Position numbers and translations under genes: made by a program
Source: Molanna angustata
Taxonomy: Eukaryota > Arthropoda > Insecta > Trichoptera > Molannidae
Assembly (NCBI GenBank): GCA_963576475.1
Contig: OY754975.1
Coordinates: 17,679,381 to 17,743,380 of the forward strand
Reading direction: 5' to 3'
Length of the DNA stretch: 64,000 nucleotides
The notes under the pieces: generated by a model
The model's input: the letters and a program-made list of their open reading frames with translations, nothing else
What the model was told of the DNA's origin: nothing
Database searches by the model: none
Shown: positions 20,288 to 33,215 of the stretch, piece by piece
How the letters are laid out: every line of letters starts with the position of its first letter
How positions within the stretch are numbered: position 1 is the stretch's first letter

Positions 20288-21780
20288 TTGCAGAGGTCAA
20301 AGTTAAGTTCGCGGTGCGACTGTTATTGTCTAGGCGCCCGCAACGTTTCGCGGTTCGCGATAACGCTGGGCGCTCGTTCTGCGCAATCTCCTGGAAGATC
20401 GCGTTGGCTCGTTCCGTGTTCTTCGGTGCGTGATGTCCACTTATTATCGTTCGGCGCTGGATATATTTTTGAATTTACTTCTAATTCATTCTTAATTAAA
20501 TTAATATCCTTGTCGATTAGGCTCGTAAGCCCTAAATACGTCCCCACACTGCCATTTGGTCAGATGGATGGGTGACTATATTTAGTCTTTTCTTATTCCC
20601 ACACTGCCTCCTGGGTCAGATGAATGGTGAATAGAATTTTTGATTTCGACGACGTCAACTTGGTCTTGCCAAGGCCCGTAGGCGAGACTGGTTACTGATT
20701 TAACTTGAACTCTTTTACTATAAAAAAAATTAAACTTAATAGCTACCGAACGATTATTACGTATATTCGACTCACTGATTCTTTTTTTTTAAAATGTTAA
20801 TGTTTTTTTAAAAATAACTTTGGTCTTTAACTTAAAACTTTGAAGACGGCGGCCAGGGCGTAAGCCCTGACCGCCTCACACGGCCCTTAGGCCCACTAAA
20901 GACTTCGACTGTGTTTCAACTAGACTTACTACTGACTCGACTATATAATGCTCACTGATTACTGACCTCTTACTAACTCTTACTAACTGTCCAGGTAGTA
21001 AGATTCTACCTTATATCATAAAGTACCCCTGTCCTGAAGGGAGGGGGTATACAGGGGTATACAATATTCAAAACTTTTGGCACGAAAATTATTTGTGCAT
21101 ACTAACTGACTTAAGAAATATTTTAAGATTAACAATACACATTCAATACACATAATTTGCATTCTGCGTGGGATCGAAACTTAATATAAATAAAATTACT
21201 CTAATTTAGTTAATTAACCCTGGCCACGCAATATTTTAGCTGGTACTATCGGTGACAGTGTTTTCAGTGTTTAAACCGTTTATTTTGAAGTGAAATTGTA
21301 TTGAGAAGTAACACACGCGCAATTCCGTCAAAACTCACGCTCGCGAGGGCTGTATGCAAGCACTATTGCGCGATGTGTGACATTTATCGGAAGTGATGCG
21401 CGAGATACAACCAACATGGAAAAAATAATGTTTTTCGTGACTGTCTTGAAGTAATTTACAATGACGAGCGTCAGACACTGATTTATCAAAGTCATACTCG
21501 CGAGAGCTGTATTAAAGCCCCTAACGCGCGATATATGACGTTTATCAAAAGTCACGTGTCCGGCGCGTACATTGCAAACATTTTCATAAAAATAAAATTC
21601 TCTAACGCGAATATATCCTTTCGCGATTTACACGTTTGTTTCTTTCGGCAATCAGATCCACCCCGGGAATTATGAGCAATACGGCATCAGTGAATTCGTC
21701 GGTAGCTAGACTCGGATTGCGCAAAATCAACCACCGCGTATCTCGCTAGAGGACGATACGACGTTAGAGCAACAGTTGAG
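20288..21780. other. GC- and CpG-richer block with internal duplications
   Basis: Three patches (20290-20460, 20850-20910, 21310-21780) are clearly richer in CG than the intron around them. Duplications: ccacactgcc with ggtcagatg at 20543 and again at 20599; ctcgcgag-gctgtat with gcgcgat-t-tgac-tttatc at 21331 and again at 21498. Small inverted repeats such as gggcgtaagccct also occur. No recognisable coding sequence. It may be a decayed LTR, or a CpG-rich alternative promoter of the host gene. Confidence 0.4.
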
Positions 21781-24080
21781 AAAATAAACATAAAATTAAC
21801 GGAAATGTAAAACTGAAACTATTTATTATGAATATTTGAAATCGGATTTAAAACATCTGAAAACACCATCAGGCTGGGATTTACATAACGATCGATGAGG
21901 ATTAAAAGGGTTCGATTTTTTTCAGGTAGCCTGAATCTATATTTGAATAATAAACATTGAAATATTTAAGTGCGGAAAAATCCAAATCTCTGAGACAATT
22001 AGTTGTTGACCATGTTTTATTGCAGAACCCAAATAAATGGTCTTTGCGCGGTATTGAAAAAAGGTTATTTTATATGATGGTGATGTATTGTGTTTTCGAA
22101 CTGGGTACAGATTAAAAGAATAAAATTATGAAAGTTAAAACCGAAAATATCTGAACCAACAACAGAATTAATATATTTTAAAATATTTACGAAGGCCAAG
22201 GTAAATAACAATAAAAAAATGTTTAAAAATAATATTCGGGGCTATTGTTAGGGAAGACAATTGATGTCACCAGGGTACCACCAAATGTTATACCTGCATC
22301 AATACCAGTGATGTTCTTTTGTCATTTTAATTTTATTATACTGCCTATCTTTTATTCAAACTTCAGAATAGCAAAAAAAAATGCAATTAATATATTTGAA
22401 ATTTCATTAAAATTTTAGTTCGTGTTCAGAATTGAACCCACTATGGACATAATAATAAATATATTATTATGATTATTAATTTTATCGATTTTCGTTGAAC
22501 GCCTATAATTACACAATCTGTATAGCCCAACATAAAATTGACGATAATTTTAATAATACATATAAACATACATTATTATAAGATAGCCAGTGTCCTTAAG
22601 TTTAATGTGTATAGTTTTATATCAACAAACCCAAAGAAGTTTTTTCTTCGAAAAAAATAAAAAAAATAATCATAATATTTAATCAAAAATTCTACTCGGT
22701 TTTATTATGTAGGTACAATTATTTTATTATTTTATTATGTTATTTTATTGTTTTATTATGTACGTTTGTATAATATCGCAAGTATGTGATTTAGATTCAG
22801 TATCTTCTTCAAGCCTTCAGCCCACACGTGGAACGTTTCATCAAATTTTAATAACGTCGGTATCAAACGAAACAAATTACAATATGCATTAATTTATTCA
22901 TAAAGTGACTGGTTTTATGAATAAAACACGAATACATATATTGTAGGTACACTAATAAAATACTACTAATTACCTAAGTTATTTTTGTTAGCGTTAAGCG
23001 ACAGAGACGAAATTTGAGGACTAATTTCTTGTTTGTGCTAGGAAGCTAGGAAGCTTTATGAAAAGATTATTAATATAAGTACCTATAGGTATTATATTTC
23101 TTCAGAGGAACCAGGTTAAGTGATAGACAATACGGGCAAAAAGGATTGATCATAAAAAAAAACATTTAGAAATGTCTTTAAAGGCTCGTTTTCTTTTTTA
23201 ATACGAAATATCAGATTCACACAAAGATTTTGGAATTTTTATCTGAAACCAAACAAATATGTGTATTTCTGAGTGAAAATCTATTCCTTTGTTCTCGTTT
23301 TCAATGAATGCTAGGCGAGGAATTTAATAAGTATTCAAGAATGACAGACGAGATAAAAGATTGATAGGATGAATGAAAATACGAACAACTTTATGTAGGT
23401 GATCTATGCTTAGCCCAGTTGATCGTTGTGATGTATCTATAATATAATTACTGTACGCCATCTTTTTTCGTCCTTCAACGGATCGCCAGTGAAATAATTT
23501 TTCCTTAAACAATTTTCGCGTACAAAATTTTTATTTAATATAAAAAATAAATTGATGCGAAAAAGTACAAATTAATCGTTTAAAATGTATTTACTGCATA
23601 AATTGACAATATTATTGTAGAAAAAGGAATTTTAAACATTCAGAATAAATTTTAACCGTAATAATCTGCGGAATATCCATTTTGAATACTGACAACATTG
23701 CTTTCAATATGTCATAATAATACCTACGCAAAAAGATTATGACAGATAATGTTTTCGTTTAATTGCATTATATGTATAATTTATCATTATAATTGTATTA
23801 TTATAAAAAGATATTCAGTCTTAACTGTTGTGTACTGTTCTAAATGATATTTCGAGTGTACATTCAAATTATCAATGTTTGTTATTTCAAACGTATGCAT
23901 TTCATACAACGCATTTCCTTCAAAACATTGTCAAAAATATTTTTTTTATAATTTCCGCATTTTTACTATCAAAATACTGTTTTATTACTTGATTTTAACG
24001 TTTTCACGTAAATATATTTAGTTTTTAAATGTTGTGTAATGTAAATTGTATATTTAACGATATTTAGTTTTACAAGGTTA
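21781..24080. other. Intron sequence, nothing recognised
   Basis: AT-rich, with short frames only and a few simple repeats (ttttattatgt units near 22690-22765). No SINE or LINE match seen. Confidence 0.4.
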
Positions 24081-24082
24081 TT

Positions 24083-24177
24083 TCGCAACTGCCGCGTAGC
24101 GGCAAATAAAGCCGCGCAGCGGCTGTTGGGGGTTTGGCCGCGATAGCGACCAGGGGCAGAGCCCCTAGTACTAATCA
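24083..24177. other. GC-rich palindromic patch
   Basis: Contains gccgcgtagcggc and gccgcgcagcggc only 7 bases apart, then aggggcagagcccct. Each can form a GC-rich stem. The surrounding 2 kb is very AT-rich. No promoter, tRNA or ORF explains it. Origin unknown. Confidence 0.5.
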
Positions 24178-24256
24178 ATGCACATACTTAAAGTGTAGGT
24201 ACATTACATTATTCACATTTAAAATGCGAACATAGTACAAATATATAATGTATACA

Positions 24257-24770
24257 ACACTCTTATTACTCTCCACTACTATGGAATAGTGGAGAGTCAT
24301 GATTTCGCAAAATTTAAGCGTATTTTTTTTACATCAATTTCTCAATGGGTATCATGTAGATAATGCACACTATGAGTTTCGTCGTGATGTGTTTGTGTGT
24401 ATGGCGTATACGCCGTACGCCGTAGCATTTATCTTTTTTGTGTCCTCTCTTCAGCCCAAACTATTAGTCCGATTGACTTCATATTTACATTATATGTGTA
24501 AAGTGCATAGACATAGAGCTGATTAGTTTTCCATAGACAACCGTTAATTTCTTCTCTATGATTTTATCATTTATGTTGTTTTTTTTTGTGTCCTCTCTAC
24601 AGCCCAAACTATAAGTCCGATTATATTGATATCACTTCATATTGATATCATATATGTAGAGTCTATAAACTTAGAGCTGATTAGTTTTCCATAGATATCC
24701 GTTAATTTCTTGTCTATGATTTCATCTGTCAAAATTTTCAAAATGCTCTCACGGTCTGGAAAATCAAGAT
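24257..24770 (+). repeat. Dispersed repeat with internal modules, copy B (most complete)
   Basis: Begins with a hairpin (actctccact / agtggagagt), then tttctcaatgggtatcatgt, and then two modules starting at tgtcctctcttcagcccaaa (24440) and tgtcctctctacagcccaaa (24589), each ending in ttttccatagac or ttttccatagat. The module period is about 150 bp. Matching modules occur at 11755-12070 and the first part at 12434-12530. No coding potential. Confidence 0.65.
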
Positions 24771-26366
24771 TTTATTTTTTTTAATTTTTATATATTTTAC
24801 TATTTATACTTTCTAGTTTCCTCTATTTCTCTAAGAATCAGAAAAGTCATTATACAGTACCTACTTAGATTTATTGAATTCCCAAATTTATCTTCGATAT
24901 GATTTCACATAACAATAATGTATTAAAACATAACATGAATACAATAATATAAGATATATTATGACGCGATTAGTTTTCTAAAAACATAGAACCTATATTA
25001 TGGCGGAAAACTGTATAACACTTTTGACTTATTTATCTAGTATTTTAAAATAAGTCAGTAGCCCCCTTACTTTGAATTCGAGTTGTTTGTCAATATGTGT
25101 ACCTATATACATTTTCGTATTGTATTTTAAACAGAACTTAATTTCTAGTTATTACTAGAAATTTTAATGTTTACATATTATGCCGGAGATTCATATAAGA
25201 TGAGATATCAAAAAATGAAATATAAATACAATGGTTTACTCAATTTTGGTCATTTAGGATTGTTGAGACATTACATGATGTACATTTATTTATTTATTTA
25301 ACTTCATGTACAATACACTGAAAAAAATATTATGACAACCGAACTGGCTACCTGCATTTCCAAACCTTTGTTATCAATAATAAAGGTTATCTATTTATGA
25401 CTGTACTGTTTAGTTGTGTGCACAAAACGTTTGGTTGCGCAAAACTAAATGTTTTGTTGTCACTATAGTTCGGTTAATTTCATTTCTATTCATAAAAAAA
25501 AAATCAATGTAATGTGTACAGTGGCGAGTTTATTTTCATAAGGCAATTTCTTCTAACCTAACAAAGCAACGTGTGGCTATACACAGTGAAGTGGTAAGTA
25601 TATTAAATTTATATTTAAAAACAAATAGAAAGACATTGCATTCCTTCATTAAATTAAAAAAAAAACTTTTCGTTACGCAGGGGTAGCGATCGCGATCAAC
25701 CGGTCGATCGCGACTATTAGTCCAGTCGACCGTGGCAAGGCAAAAAATATAAACATACATAAATACGTAGAACATACTGCACAATGTAATCACTAATCAC
25801 CAACTGCTGCACGCATCACGTTACTTTGTGGATCTAGATTTCTGGGCATTAGTATCCAACGAGTAATATCCATGTTTGAAGAAATGTGTTGAACAATTGC
25901 ATTCGTGTTTTGGTTCAACATACACGTTTATGTGAGTCAGCATTTTCCTTCTTAAAAAAAATAAACACCGTTCTTGCTTGACAGACGTTCATACACTGGA
26001 TATCATACAAACACGTTCATACAAACCTGATTTTGCTAATCTAGCGGGAGATGCTCAGACGCAGGGTTCACACTAATATACATAAGTAGTTACTAAGAAT
26101 AATTTTCAGTTTTATGTTTTCCCTCTTAATAAAATAAAAAAATACTACTTAATTGTGAACTGAACTATGCTGTTTCATTTAAAATTTCAAGAAGTATGTA
26201 ATTGGTAGATCGCACAGGGCTTCCTAAGTAAATAGTAGATCTTGGATCTAATCAAGTCGGCCACCCCTGATATATGGTATATGTAGGTAAGTTCCGAAAA
26301 TTGTAGAATAATTCACTATTATTGTAATATCTTTAAAAAATAATTTTGGGCACCAACCGATAACTT
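24771..26366. other. Intron sequence with small simple repeats only
   Basis: AT-rich. Contains a short tttatttatttattt run near 25285 and a CG-rich spot (gcgatcgcgatcaaccggtc) at 25687. No gene or clear element. Confidence 0.35.
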
Positions 26367-26588
26367 GTCGATCTTCGTGGCTCAGTTGTTTAGGCATTTG
26401 ACTGCTGATACAAAGGTCCCGGGTTTGATTCTCGGTGGAGACACAGTTTTTTATTGTGTTTTCAGTCTGGATCTGTGAGACGATTACCATCGTAAGTCTC
26501 CTGAATGTGGCAACTTGTTAATGGGTGGTTGTTAAATTATCATTTGACAGAGTACCTGCTAGTTGCTCGAGAAGCTATATAAAATAAA
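26367..26588 (+). mobile_element. SINE family 2, near full length
   Basis: tRNA-like head (ttcgtggctcagttgtttag ... ggtcccgggtttgattc), then the family body gtggagacacag, cagtctggatctgtgagacg, gtggcaacttgtta, and the end tagttgctcgagaagct. Plus orientation, with no internal loss. Confidence 0.85.
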
Positions 26589-26988
26589 ACTTCGTACAAA
26601 GTTTTATACGTCTAATAGTGAAAGGCAATATTGACCGCATTACTTCGTACTAAAATGTGTTGGAACTTAGTAAAATTTATAAATAACATAATAAAGGGTT
26701 TTAATAATAATTATTGGCGCCCCACGTACGACAAGAAGTACGTTTAGAATAAGGAAATATGTAAATCCAACGTTACCTCGCGTGATACTACATACATACA
26801 TATATCGTTGACCAAACTTTATTACTTTTGTCGTGTGTTTTGTGGTTATGGAAACTTTATCTCTGCTTGATTTAGTAATATAGGTGGTATGTGTATTGCG
26901 TAGGTACTAAACCTTTCTGAGACAAGATTTATACAGTTAAAACAATATTATGGGTATCAGACTCGTGGGCTGCACAAAATAAGATTAT

Positions 26989-27391
<403 letters not shown>

Positions 27392-28179
27392 ACTTCCATC
27401 AACGGCTAAATAGCCTTTTAGAATTACATATAAAATAAAATAGTACTAATACGTTTAATACATACAATAATATTATAAACTGAAAACAAAAAGAGATGTA
27501 TATAATATGTACGAACATTAAAAAAAGAATGAAACATAAAAAAACGGTTGGAAAAAAAGCCGTGAAACATAATATAAAAAAGAGATGCCTAAACATATGT
27601 ATACATCCATACAATATACATACAATACACAAAATATATAGATGCAGAAACAAAATTATATAAATAATTAAAAAAAGAATATAAATGACCATTTAACAAC
27701 AAAGTAACGTAAAGATGGATTACAAGAGAGATAGAAAAAGAGAAAAAAGTTAAAAGAGAGTCCCATACAATATACCATAAATTCAAAATAAAAAAGTAAA
27801 TAAAACAATAATACCTAACACATTATAACGAAATAAAATTGACATTTTGCTTCAAGAAATATTGATGCAATAAGTTTTTATATTTTGACAATGACAAGTA
27901 ATAAATATCGCCTAGAATAGAGTATGCATTGCCCAAATAATGAAGCCTTGCTATTGGCGAATAATATTGTTGTAGTGTACGTGCGTTAGAATAGTAAAAA
28001 GGTACCGTTTGCCTGTTAGAACGTACTGGCGCATGATATACAATTTGTTCAAAAGGAGCAATATCCTCTATCAAAGCTTTCAACGAGAGAAGCAAAAAAT
28101 GGCGTAAATTGGTATATATTGTACGTACTCGTACATTGCTTGTAAGTAGCCTATGTTTATCAATATGTTTTTTCAACAT
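27392..28179 (-). pseudogene. 3' end of a non-LTR retrotransposon (C-terminus and 3' UTR)
   Basis: The minus-strand frame 27823-28179 (118 codons) has the C-terminal pattern shared with 17425-17646. After its stop come about 430 bases of AT-rich 3' UTR that end in the small palindrome aaggctatttagccgttgat, followed by an (AATA)n tail read on the same strand. Only the tip of the polyprotein is left and no RT motif is included. Confidence 0.5.
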
Positions 28180-28314
28180 TCATACATTTTTATATTTTGA
28201 TCTTTTATCTCTATCTTAATTTCTAAGCACGTCCATTATAAAGCACGAAATAATGTGACTAAACATATTAATTTATCAACTTTATGTATAAAACAAAAAT
28301 GTATACGTAATTTA

Positions 28315-28496
28315 GATGGTTCGATGGCAGAGCGGTTAGCGCGCTGGGCTAGTAATCCTGTGGTCGTGAGTTCGAATACTGCCTCGACCGATTTCGTTCA
28401 CCTATAGCACAATCATTAATGCTTAATTTAGGGAACGTAGGAAAATGTATATATACTTGTTTTTCAAGGATATATACATTTTTTATGAAAAAAAAT
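28315..28496 (+). mobile_element. SINE family 1, copy 2
   Basis: Plus-strand copy: head cgatggcagagcggttagcg with loop ctagtaa (anticodon AGT, as in tRNA-Thr), box B gagttcgaatact, body cgaccgatttcgttcaccta, tail ending in A-rich sequence. Mutations in box B and the body show that it is not recent. Confidence 0.85.
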
Positions 28497-30286
28497 GTTT
28501 TTTTAAGTAAAAAAATATACCTAATATACATGTGTGCATTACACTCTCCGTATGTATAAGAAAACGATTCAGTTGTGGCCAACGCTATACTCCTCACTAT
28601 CAAGAAGTCACTTCACAATGTATTCAAATTTTATATGGAAATATTCTGCATTTTCGTGTAATGAGGTTGTTAAATTATTTTGATTTAAATATTTTATTAT
28701 GAACTTGGGGTCACTTTGAAATATTTGATAGTTAACAAAATTGAGAAGCACTGATAAGATATTTTTCAAAATCTAATAGAGTCTAAACGAGTATTAGATA
28801 TAGGCAAAAAATTTTATAATATGAAAAGAATCGAATGGATACCTATTGTCGATAAAATAGAATAGACACGTTATACAAAGCACATAGCACATAGTGTATA
28901 GCTTAAAGTACATAGCTCATAGTACACAGCACACACAGATTCATTGTGATGAAACTTTCAGAATACAAAATCAGCATGATACCAGTTGGTATTAACCTCA
29001 ACATGATACCATATGTAATAAAAAAATAACCTTAAAAATTTATTGTGATTTCATAACTTCCCACTATATCCCTTTGGGGTAGTGAAGAGTAAAAAAAAAT
29101 TATTAAATGGTGGTGATTTGATATTTAGCATATTTTACACACGATCAAAATAAATAATTATCTATTGTATATTAAAATATAACGCATGCATGATGCATAT
29201 AAAATTTGCTGATTAGGAAATTCTAAAAATGAGAATTATAATCTTCTATGTGTAGTACATATTATTTACAAGGCTACTCTGTTACGATGTCACCATTATA
29301 TTAAAATATTTTTTAAAACTAAAGTTTACCTTTTGATCATCATAACTCTTATTAGGTAAGTCAAATCCTTTGAAGAACGAAAAGTGTCTACCTACCTAAA
29401 AAATATCTTTTGGATGGAAGCTTTTGAATATGAAATAATTCTTCGTGGAAAATTGGGTGAGTTACATAACATGATTACGCCAGAACGTCGAAAAATTACG
29501 AAAATTTGAGTTCATAAAAAATGTTTTGATGTTCTGTTATATTTTGAATATTATATTTTACAAGTTTTTGCTCGCGAAGGTAAATGTGGTGGAATAAGCA
29601 AACTCATTAACAAAATCGATCTGTTATTTTGAATCTGTAATTTTGTTATGATAAATTCAGAAAAGCAAAAAATATTCAATGCGATAAATAAATGTTTTTA
29701 AAAAACAATCCTTTACGTCCCATCTCTTCAGTCCTTCCTGTAGGTTTAGACTCAAATATTGGACTATGGGGAGTGGTTTGAAATTCGACTGAATATAAGT
29801 CGTAATCAATGTATCGTAAAAAATGTAGTGTTGACCATATTCCGTACGTTTTTATATGTTTAATGTAAGTGTGTTTTACAAAATTTTAGCAATATTGGTT
29901 TATAGGATGTGGTTTAAAATTAGAGGGAATATTTATTTTATTTATTTATTAGAAAACAAACAGGTTTTTTTTATTTTTCCAAAAAATAGATATAAATGTT
30001 AGGTTATATTAACAAGGAAACTAATAACAAGTTTTCACTGCAGAAGTAATACATTATAAGCATATAAACACAAATTATTTGTATTTGTGTAAGTTACTAT
30101 TTAGTATTAGTCGTAACTATCTTTTGTAGTCATAACTCATTTTTTTATATACTGCCATCGGGAGCAAGTGTGCGTTAAATATTCAGAAAAATTGAATAGA
30201 TGCGTAGTAAAAAGTTAAGAGTTGATTCCCACTCATTATAATTAAGATATTTTGATTTGATTACTTAATTATGTCAGGATTTTAGT
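28497..30286. other. Intron sequence, nothing recognised
   Basis: AT-rich. Contains short variants of agcacatagta near 28885-28930 and a decayed hairpin-like ttcccactatatccc ... ggggtagtgaagagt near 29055. No gene. Confidence 0.35.
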
Positions 30287-30463
30287 CTTCCAAAAACGAG
30301 ATTAACATGCACAGAAAATAGTTTATACCATAAAGGTCTTAAAATATATAATAGTTTGCCACCAAAAATAAAACAAACTACAGGTCTTGCCACCTTTCGT
30401 AGGCTAGGTGCTGAGCACATAGTTGAAAATTATGAATTTTCTCCATACTTTAGATTGTTTTAA
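30287..30463 (+). pseudogene. C-terminal fragment of a CR1/Jockey-type non-LTR polyprotein
   Basis: 58 codons and a stop. It contains T-E-N-S-L-Y-H-K-G-L-K-I-Y-N-S-L-P and then T-F-R-R-L-G-A-E-H-I-V-E-N-Y, the pattern at the end of many insect LINE ORF2 proteins (a small fold after the RT thumb). The frame is closed upstream by TAG at 30284. The 3' UTR seems to run to about 30600, with no clear tail. Confidence 0.6.
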
Positions 30464-31287
30464 ATAATTTAGTGTCATACCCTGTACCTGTACCAGAATT
30501 TATTAATGTATCAAAAAAAATGTATACTTTTTGTTTTTTTGTTTATAATATAGATGTATTAATTTTATTTTTTTTACGTCTAAATAAAAGTTACTATTAT
30601 TATTATAATTAATTATGTAGTTTTACAAAACTCCATGAAAATGAAATATTTACATACAAACCGAAGTATGCATTAAAATATAATTGATGTATCGTAAATT
30701 TTTGTTGAAGAAAAGATTAACATCGATTACACATTTGGAAAATAATTATATTTGAAATGGAGGCATTTAATTTCGTTAATATATAAAATTTTTCGTTTCT
30801 AAATCACCCAAGTAACAGGACTTCTTATATGCTGCGAGGTTCACAAGTATTATGCTGTGTCAGTAGTGTTATTCGTTTCTATTTTACTCCATGAATCTTT
30901 TTATACAACAAAAGAGTTAAAGTAAAATTTTCACATTGTAGTCAAATGTTGATTGATGGTTCTTTCACTATAGGGCGACGGATTCAAAAGATTTATGTAC
31001 CGACGGATATAATTATTTATAAGCAATATATGTACATATATACAAAGACAAAGTAAAGCTATGTGTATAGATTGGACCACGGAGGTTTAGTAAAGCAAGT
31101 TGTACATATACAAAGAGAAAGGGATAAAATTGAAATTGGAGAGAAGGTGTTGGTCAAGAATGAATCGCGTGTAAATGTGAACGAAATATGGAAATAATAT
31201 GTTAGATTGAGTGGATAGAAAAAAAAATCAATATAGAATAAAAGTGTACATATTATGCGCATTTATATAAAACACACACATATTATG

Positions 31288-31560
31288 TTTCATTGAGAAA
31301 TTTAATATTCCAATGGACGAAGCGGAAATTTACATTTACGGGAGAACCAGGAAATCAGGCACCTTGAGGGCTTTCGACCTGTCGTCGGCTGGTTAACGCG
31401 TTCACTTTGAGCACTTGCGCAAAGATCATCATGCCTTTTTATTGACACTTTCCTTATCAATCATGTATTGAGGAATTGGTTCACAGGTGCCTGATTTCCC
31501 GATTCTCCGATAAATATATATTCCAACTTTGTCTCTATTGAGATTAAATTTAACCAAAAA
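31288..31560. mobile_element. Hairpin MITE, copy 2 of the 47687 family
   Basis: Inverted halves: agaaccaggaaatcaggcac near 31342 pairs with ggtgcctgatttccc near 31487, and further pairing extends outward to about 31560. The centre has cgtcggctggttaacgcg, as in the 47687 copy. The arms have diverged more than in that copy. Confidence 0.6.
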
Positions 31561-31647
31561 AATGTCATTGACCTCCGGCAGGCATAAAATCGAATGTTCG
31601 TGTGCATACATTGAACAGCCCTAGTGAGGTTGATAATTGTGTCTTAT

Positions 31648-31665
31648 TATGTACTGTTTATAAAT
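31648..31665 (+). repeat. Left target-site duplication of the RTE fragment
   Basis: tatgtactgtttataaat, exactly repeated at 32351-32368. Confidence 0.85.
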
Positions 31666-32350
31666 TTTATGGAGTGTGACTTTGGAGGATCAGAAGCCAT
31701 TGGGCAAAATATACTTCTGGATAATGACATAAAGCTACCCAAAGTGTCGCACTTCAAATACCTTGGATCCATGCTGACGACAGATGCCCAGGTGGACGAG
31801 GATGTCAACCACCGCGTTAATGTGGCGTGGCTGAAGTGGAGATCTCTCTCTGGCATACTATGCGACAAAAGAATGCCTATCCAAAATAAGGGCAAAATAT
31901 ACAAAACAGTCGTAAGACCTGCAATGTTATACGGATCTGAGTGCTGGACAATATTAAAAAAGCACGCACAACAACTGCACACGACTGAAATGAAGATGTT
32001 GCGCTGGGCAGGTGGTGTGACACGCCTTGATAGAGTTCGCAACGAGTACGTCAGAGGATCTTTTAAGGTAGCCCCAATAGAGGAGAAACTGAAAGAGGGC
32101 AGACAGCGATGGTATGGCCATGTCATGCGAAGGGAGGACACCTACTCCGTCAAAACAGTGCTCGGTATCCCCTCAAAATCACGAGGAAGAGGCAGACCGC
32201 CGGCGACATGGTGGACGAGTATCGAGAGGGAGCTGGCGGCACAAGGTGTCCCACAGGAGACGACGCAGAGTCGCAGATCATGGCGACTGTTGATTAGGAG
32301 GCCTGACCCCGGATGAACTGGGATAGAGGGGCAGGAAATGATGATGATGA
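31666..32350 (+). mobile_element. RTE-clade non-LTR retrotransposon, 5'-truncated (685 bp)
   Basis: Exact 18-bp duplications on both sides fix the borders. The frame inside runs to 32316 without a break and encodes the end of the RT and the C-terminus: F-K-Y-L-G-S-M-L, M-P-I-Q-N-K-G-K-I-Y, V-R-P-A-M-L-Y-G-S-E-C-W, and W-Y-G-H-V-M-R-R. The 3' end is a short (ATG/TGA)n tail, typical of RTE. The Met at 31624 belongs to flanking DNA, so the fragment has no start of its own. The intact frame and perfect duplication mark a recent insertion. Confidence 0.9.
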
Positions 32351-32368
32351 TATGTACTGTTTATAAAT

Positions 32369-32936
32369 AAATAAGTATATAGTAAAAATATTCGATTTAC
32401 ATTTTCTTTATATTTAATGACATTAAGAATTCAAAGATACAGTCAACCATCGAAACCCTCATGGTTTATCTGAGGTTGGCGAATTCAGTTTTGTAATTTT
32501 AATATACATATATTTCGTTTGAGTTTCTTTTGTATAATGTCGTCTTAGAATGTTCGATGGGCAGGAAAATCAGGTAAGATTTTTAAGAAACATTTGTTTT
32601 TGAGAAATTTACAAATATATTCATGTTTGTAAAAGTCGGGTAATTCAGGAGGCAAAATATGTAACATCTCACGTAATTCAGCAATTAGTTAATTCAGAAT
32701 TGAGAACTACCCATTCTGAATGTTGCTTTTTTAGACGTGACGCGACTGGTGTGTGGGGATTGAGTATATAGGCATGTGTCGTGCTTTTTTATTTAAAGGG
32801 TTATGTACACTCGCACACCTCTTGCTGGTAGGTACCTATATATGTTTTTATAAATTCGCTATGGTGCTTGTTGTTCTGGTGAAATATTGTAATCGAAATT
32901 AAATCTAATTTCCATTATCCGATTTTGCTGAGATTT
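32369..32936. other. Intron sequence, nothing recognised
   Basis: AT-rich, no ORF or repeat of note. Confidence 0.35.
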
Positions 32937-33215
32937 TAACTCAATCTCGATGGGAATACCTACATGAATCATTAAACAAACTTAGACTCAATTTCAATGG
33001 CAATACCTACATGAATCAGTAAACTAACTTAGACTCAATTTCGTTGGCAATACCTACATGAATCAGTAAACTTATTTAGACTCAATTGTGAAGGCAATAC
33101 CTACATGAATCAGTAAACTATCTTAGACTCATGCTTAGACTCAATTTCTATGGCAATGCCAACATGAATCAGTAAACTTCAGTGAAATTATTTAGATTCA
33201 ATCTCGATGACAATA
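32937..33215 (+). repeat. 47-bp minisatellite, about five units
   Basis: The core ggcaatacctacatgaatca recurs at a strict 47-bp spacing (aatacc at 32955, 33002, 33049, 33096), then once more after 59 bp, where a 12-bp piece (catgcttagact) is added. A decayed sixth unit follows. Each unit also has cttagactcaattt. Confidence 0.85.

Noticed and set aside
24083..24177. Bacterial insertion or horizontal transfer
   Set aside because: Only 95 bp of unusual composition. No bacterial coding sequence or junction can be shown, so it is reported only as a composition anomaly.
27399..27786. Hydrophobic minus-strand frames of 97 and 65 codons
   Set aside because: They lie in the AT-rich 3' UTR of a LINE beside an (ATTT)n array. 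The hydrophobic look comes from base composition.
28318..28390. tRNA-Thr gene (also at 57060-57145 and 50810-50880)
   Set aside because: The tRNA-like part is fused to a shared body and A-rich tail in five copies and has mismatches in the arms. It is the head of a SINE.
31647..32141. 164-codon minus-strand frame
   Set aside because: It is antisense to the intact RTE frame, which has clear RT motifs.
32937..33215. CRISPR-like array of regularly spaced repeats
   Set aside because: The units are contiguous 47-bp tandem repeats without distinct spacers, in an insect intron with no cas genes.
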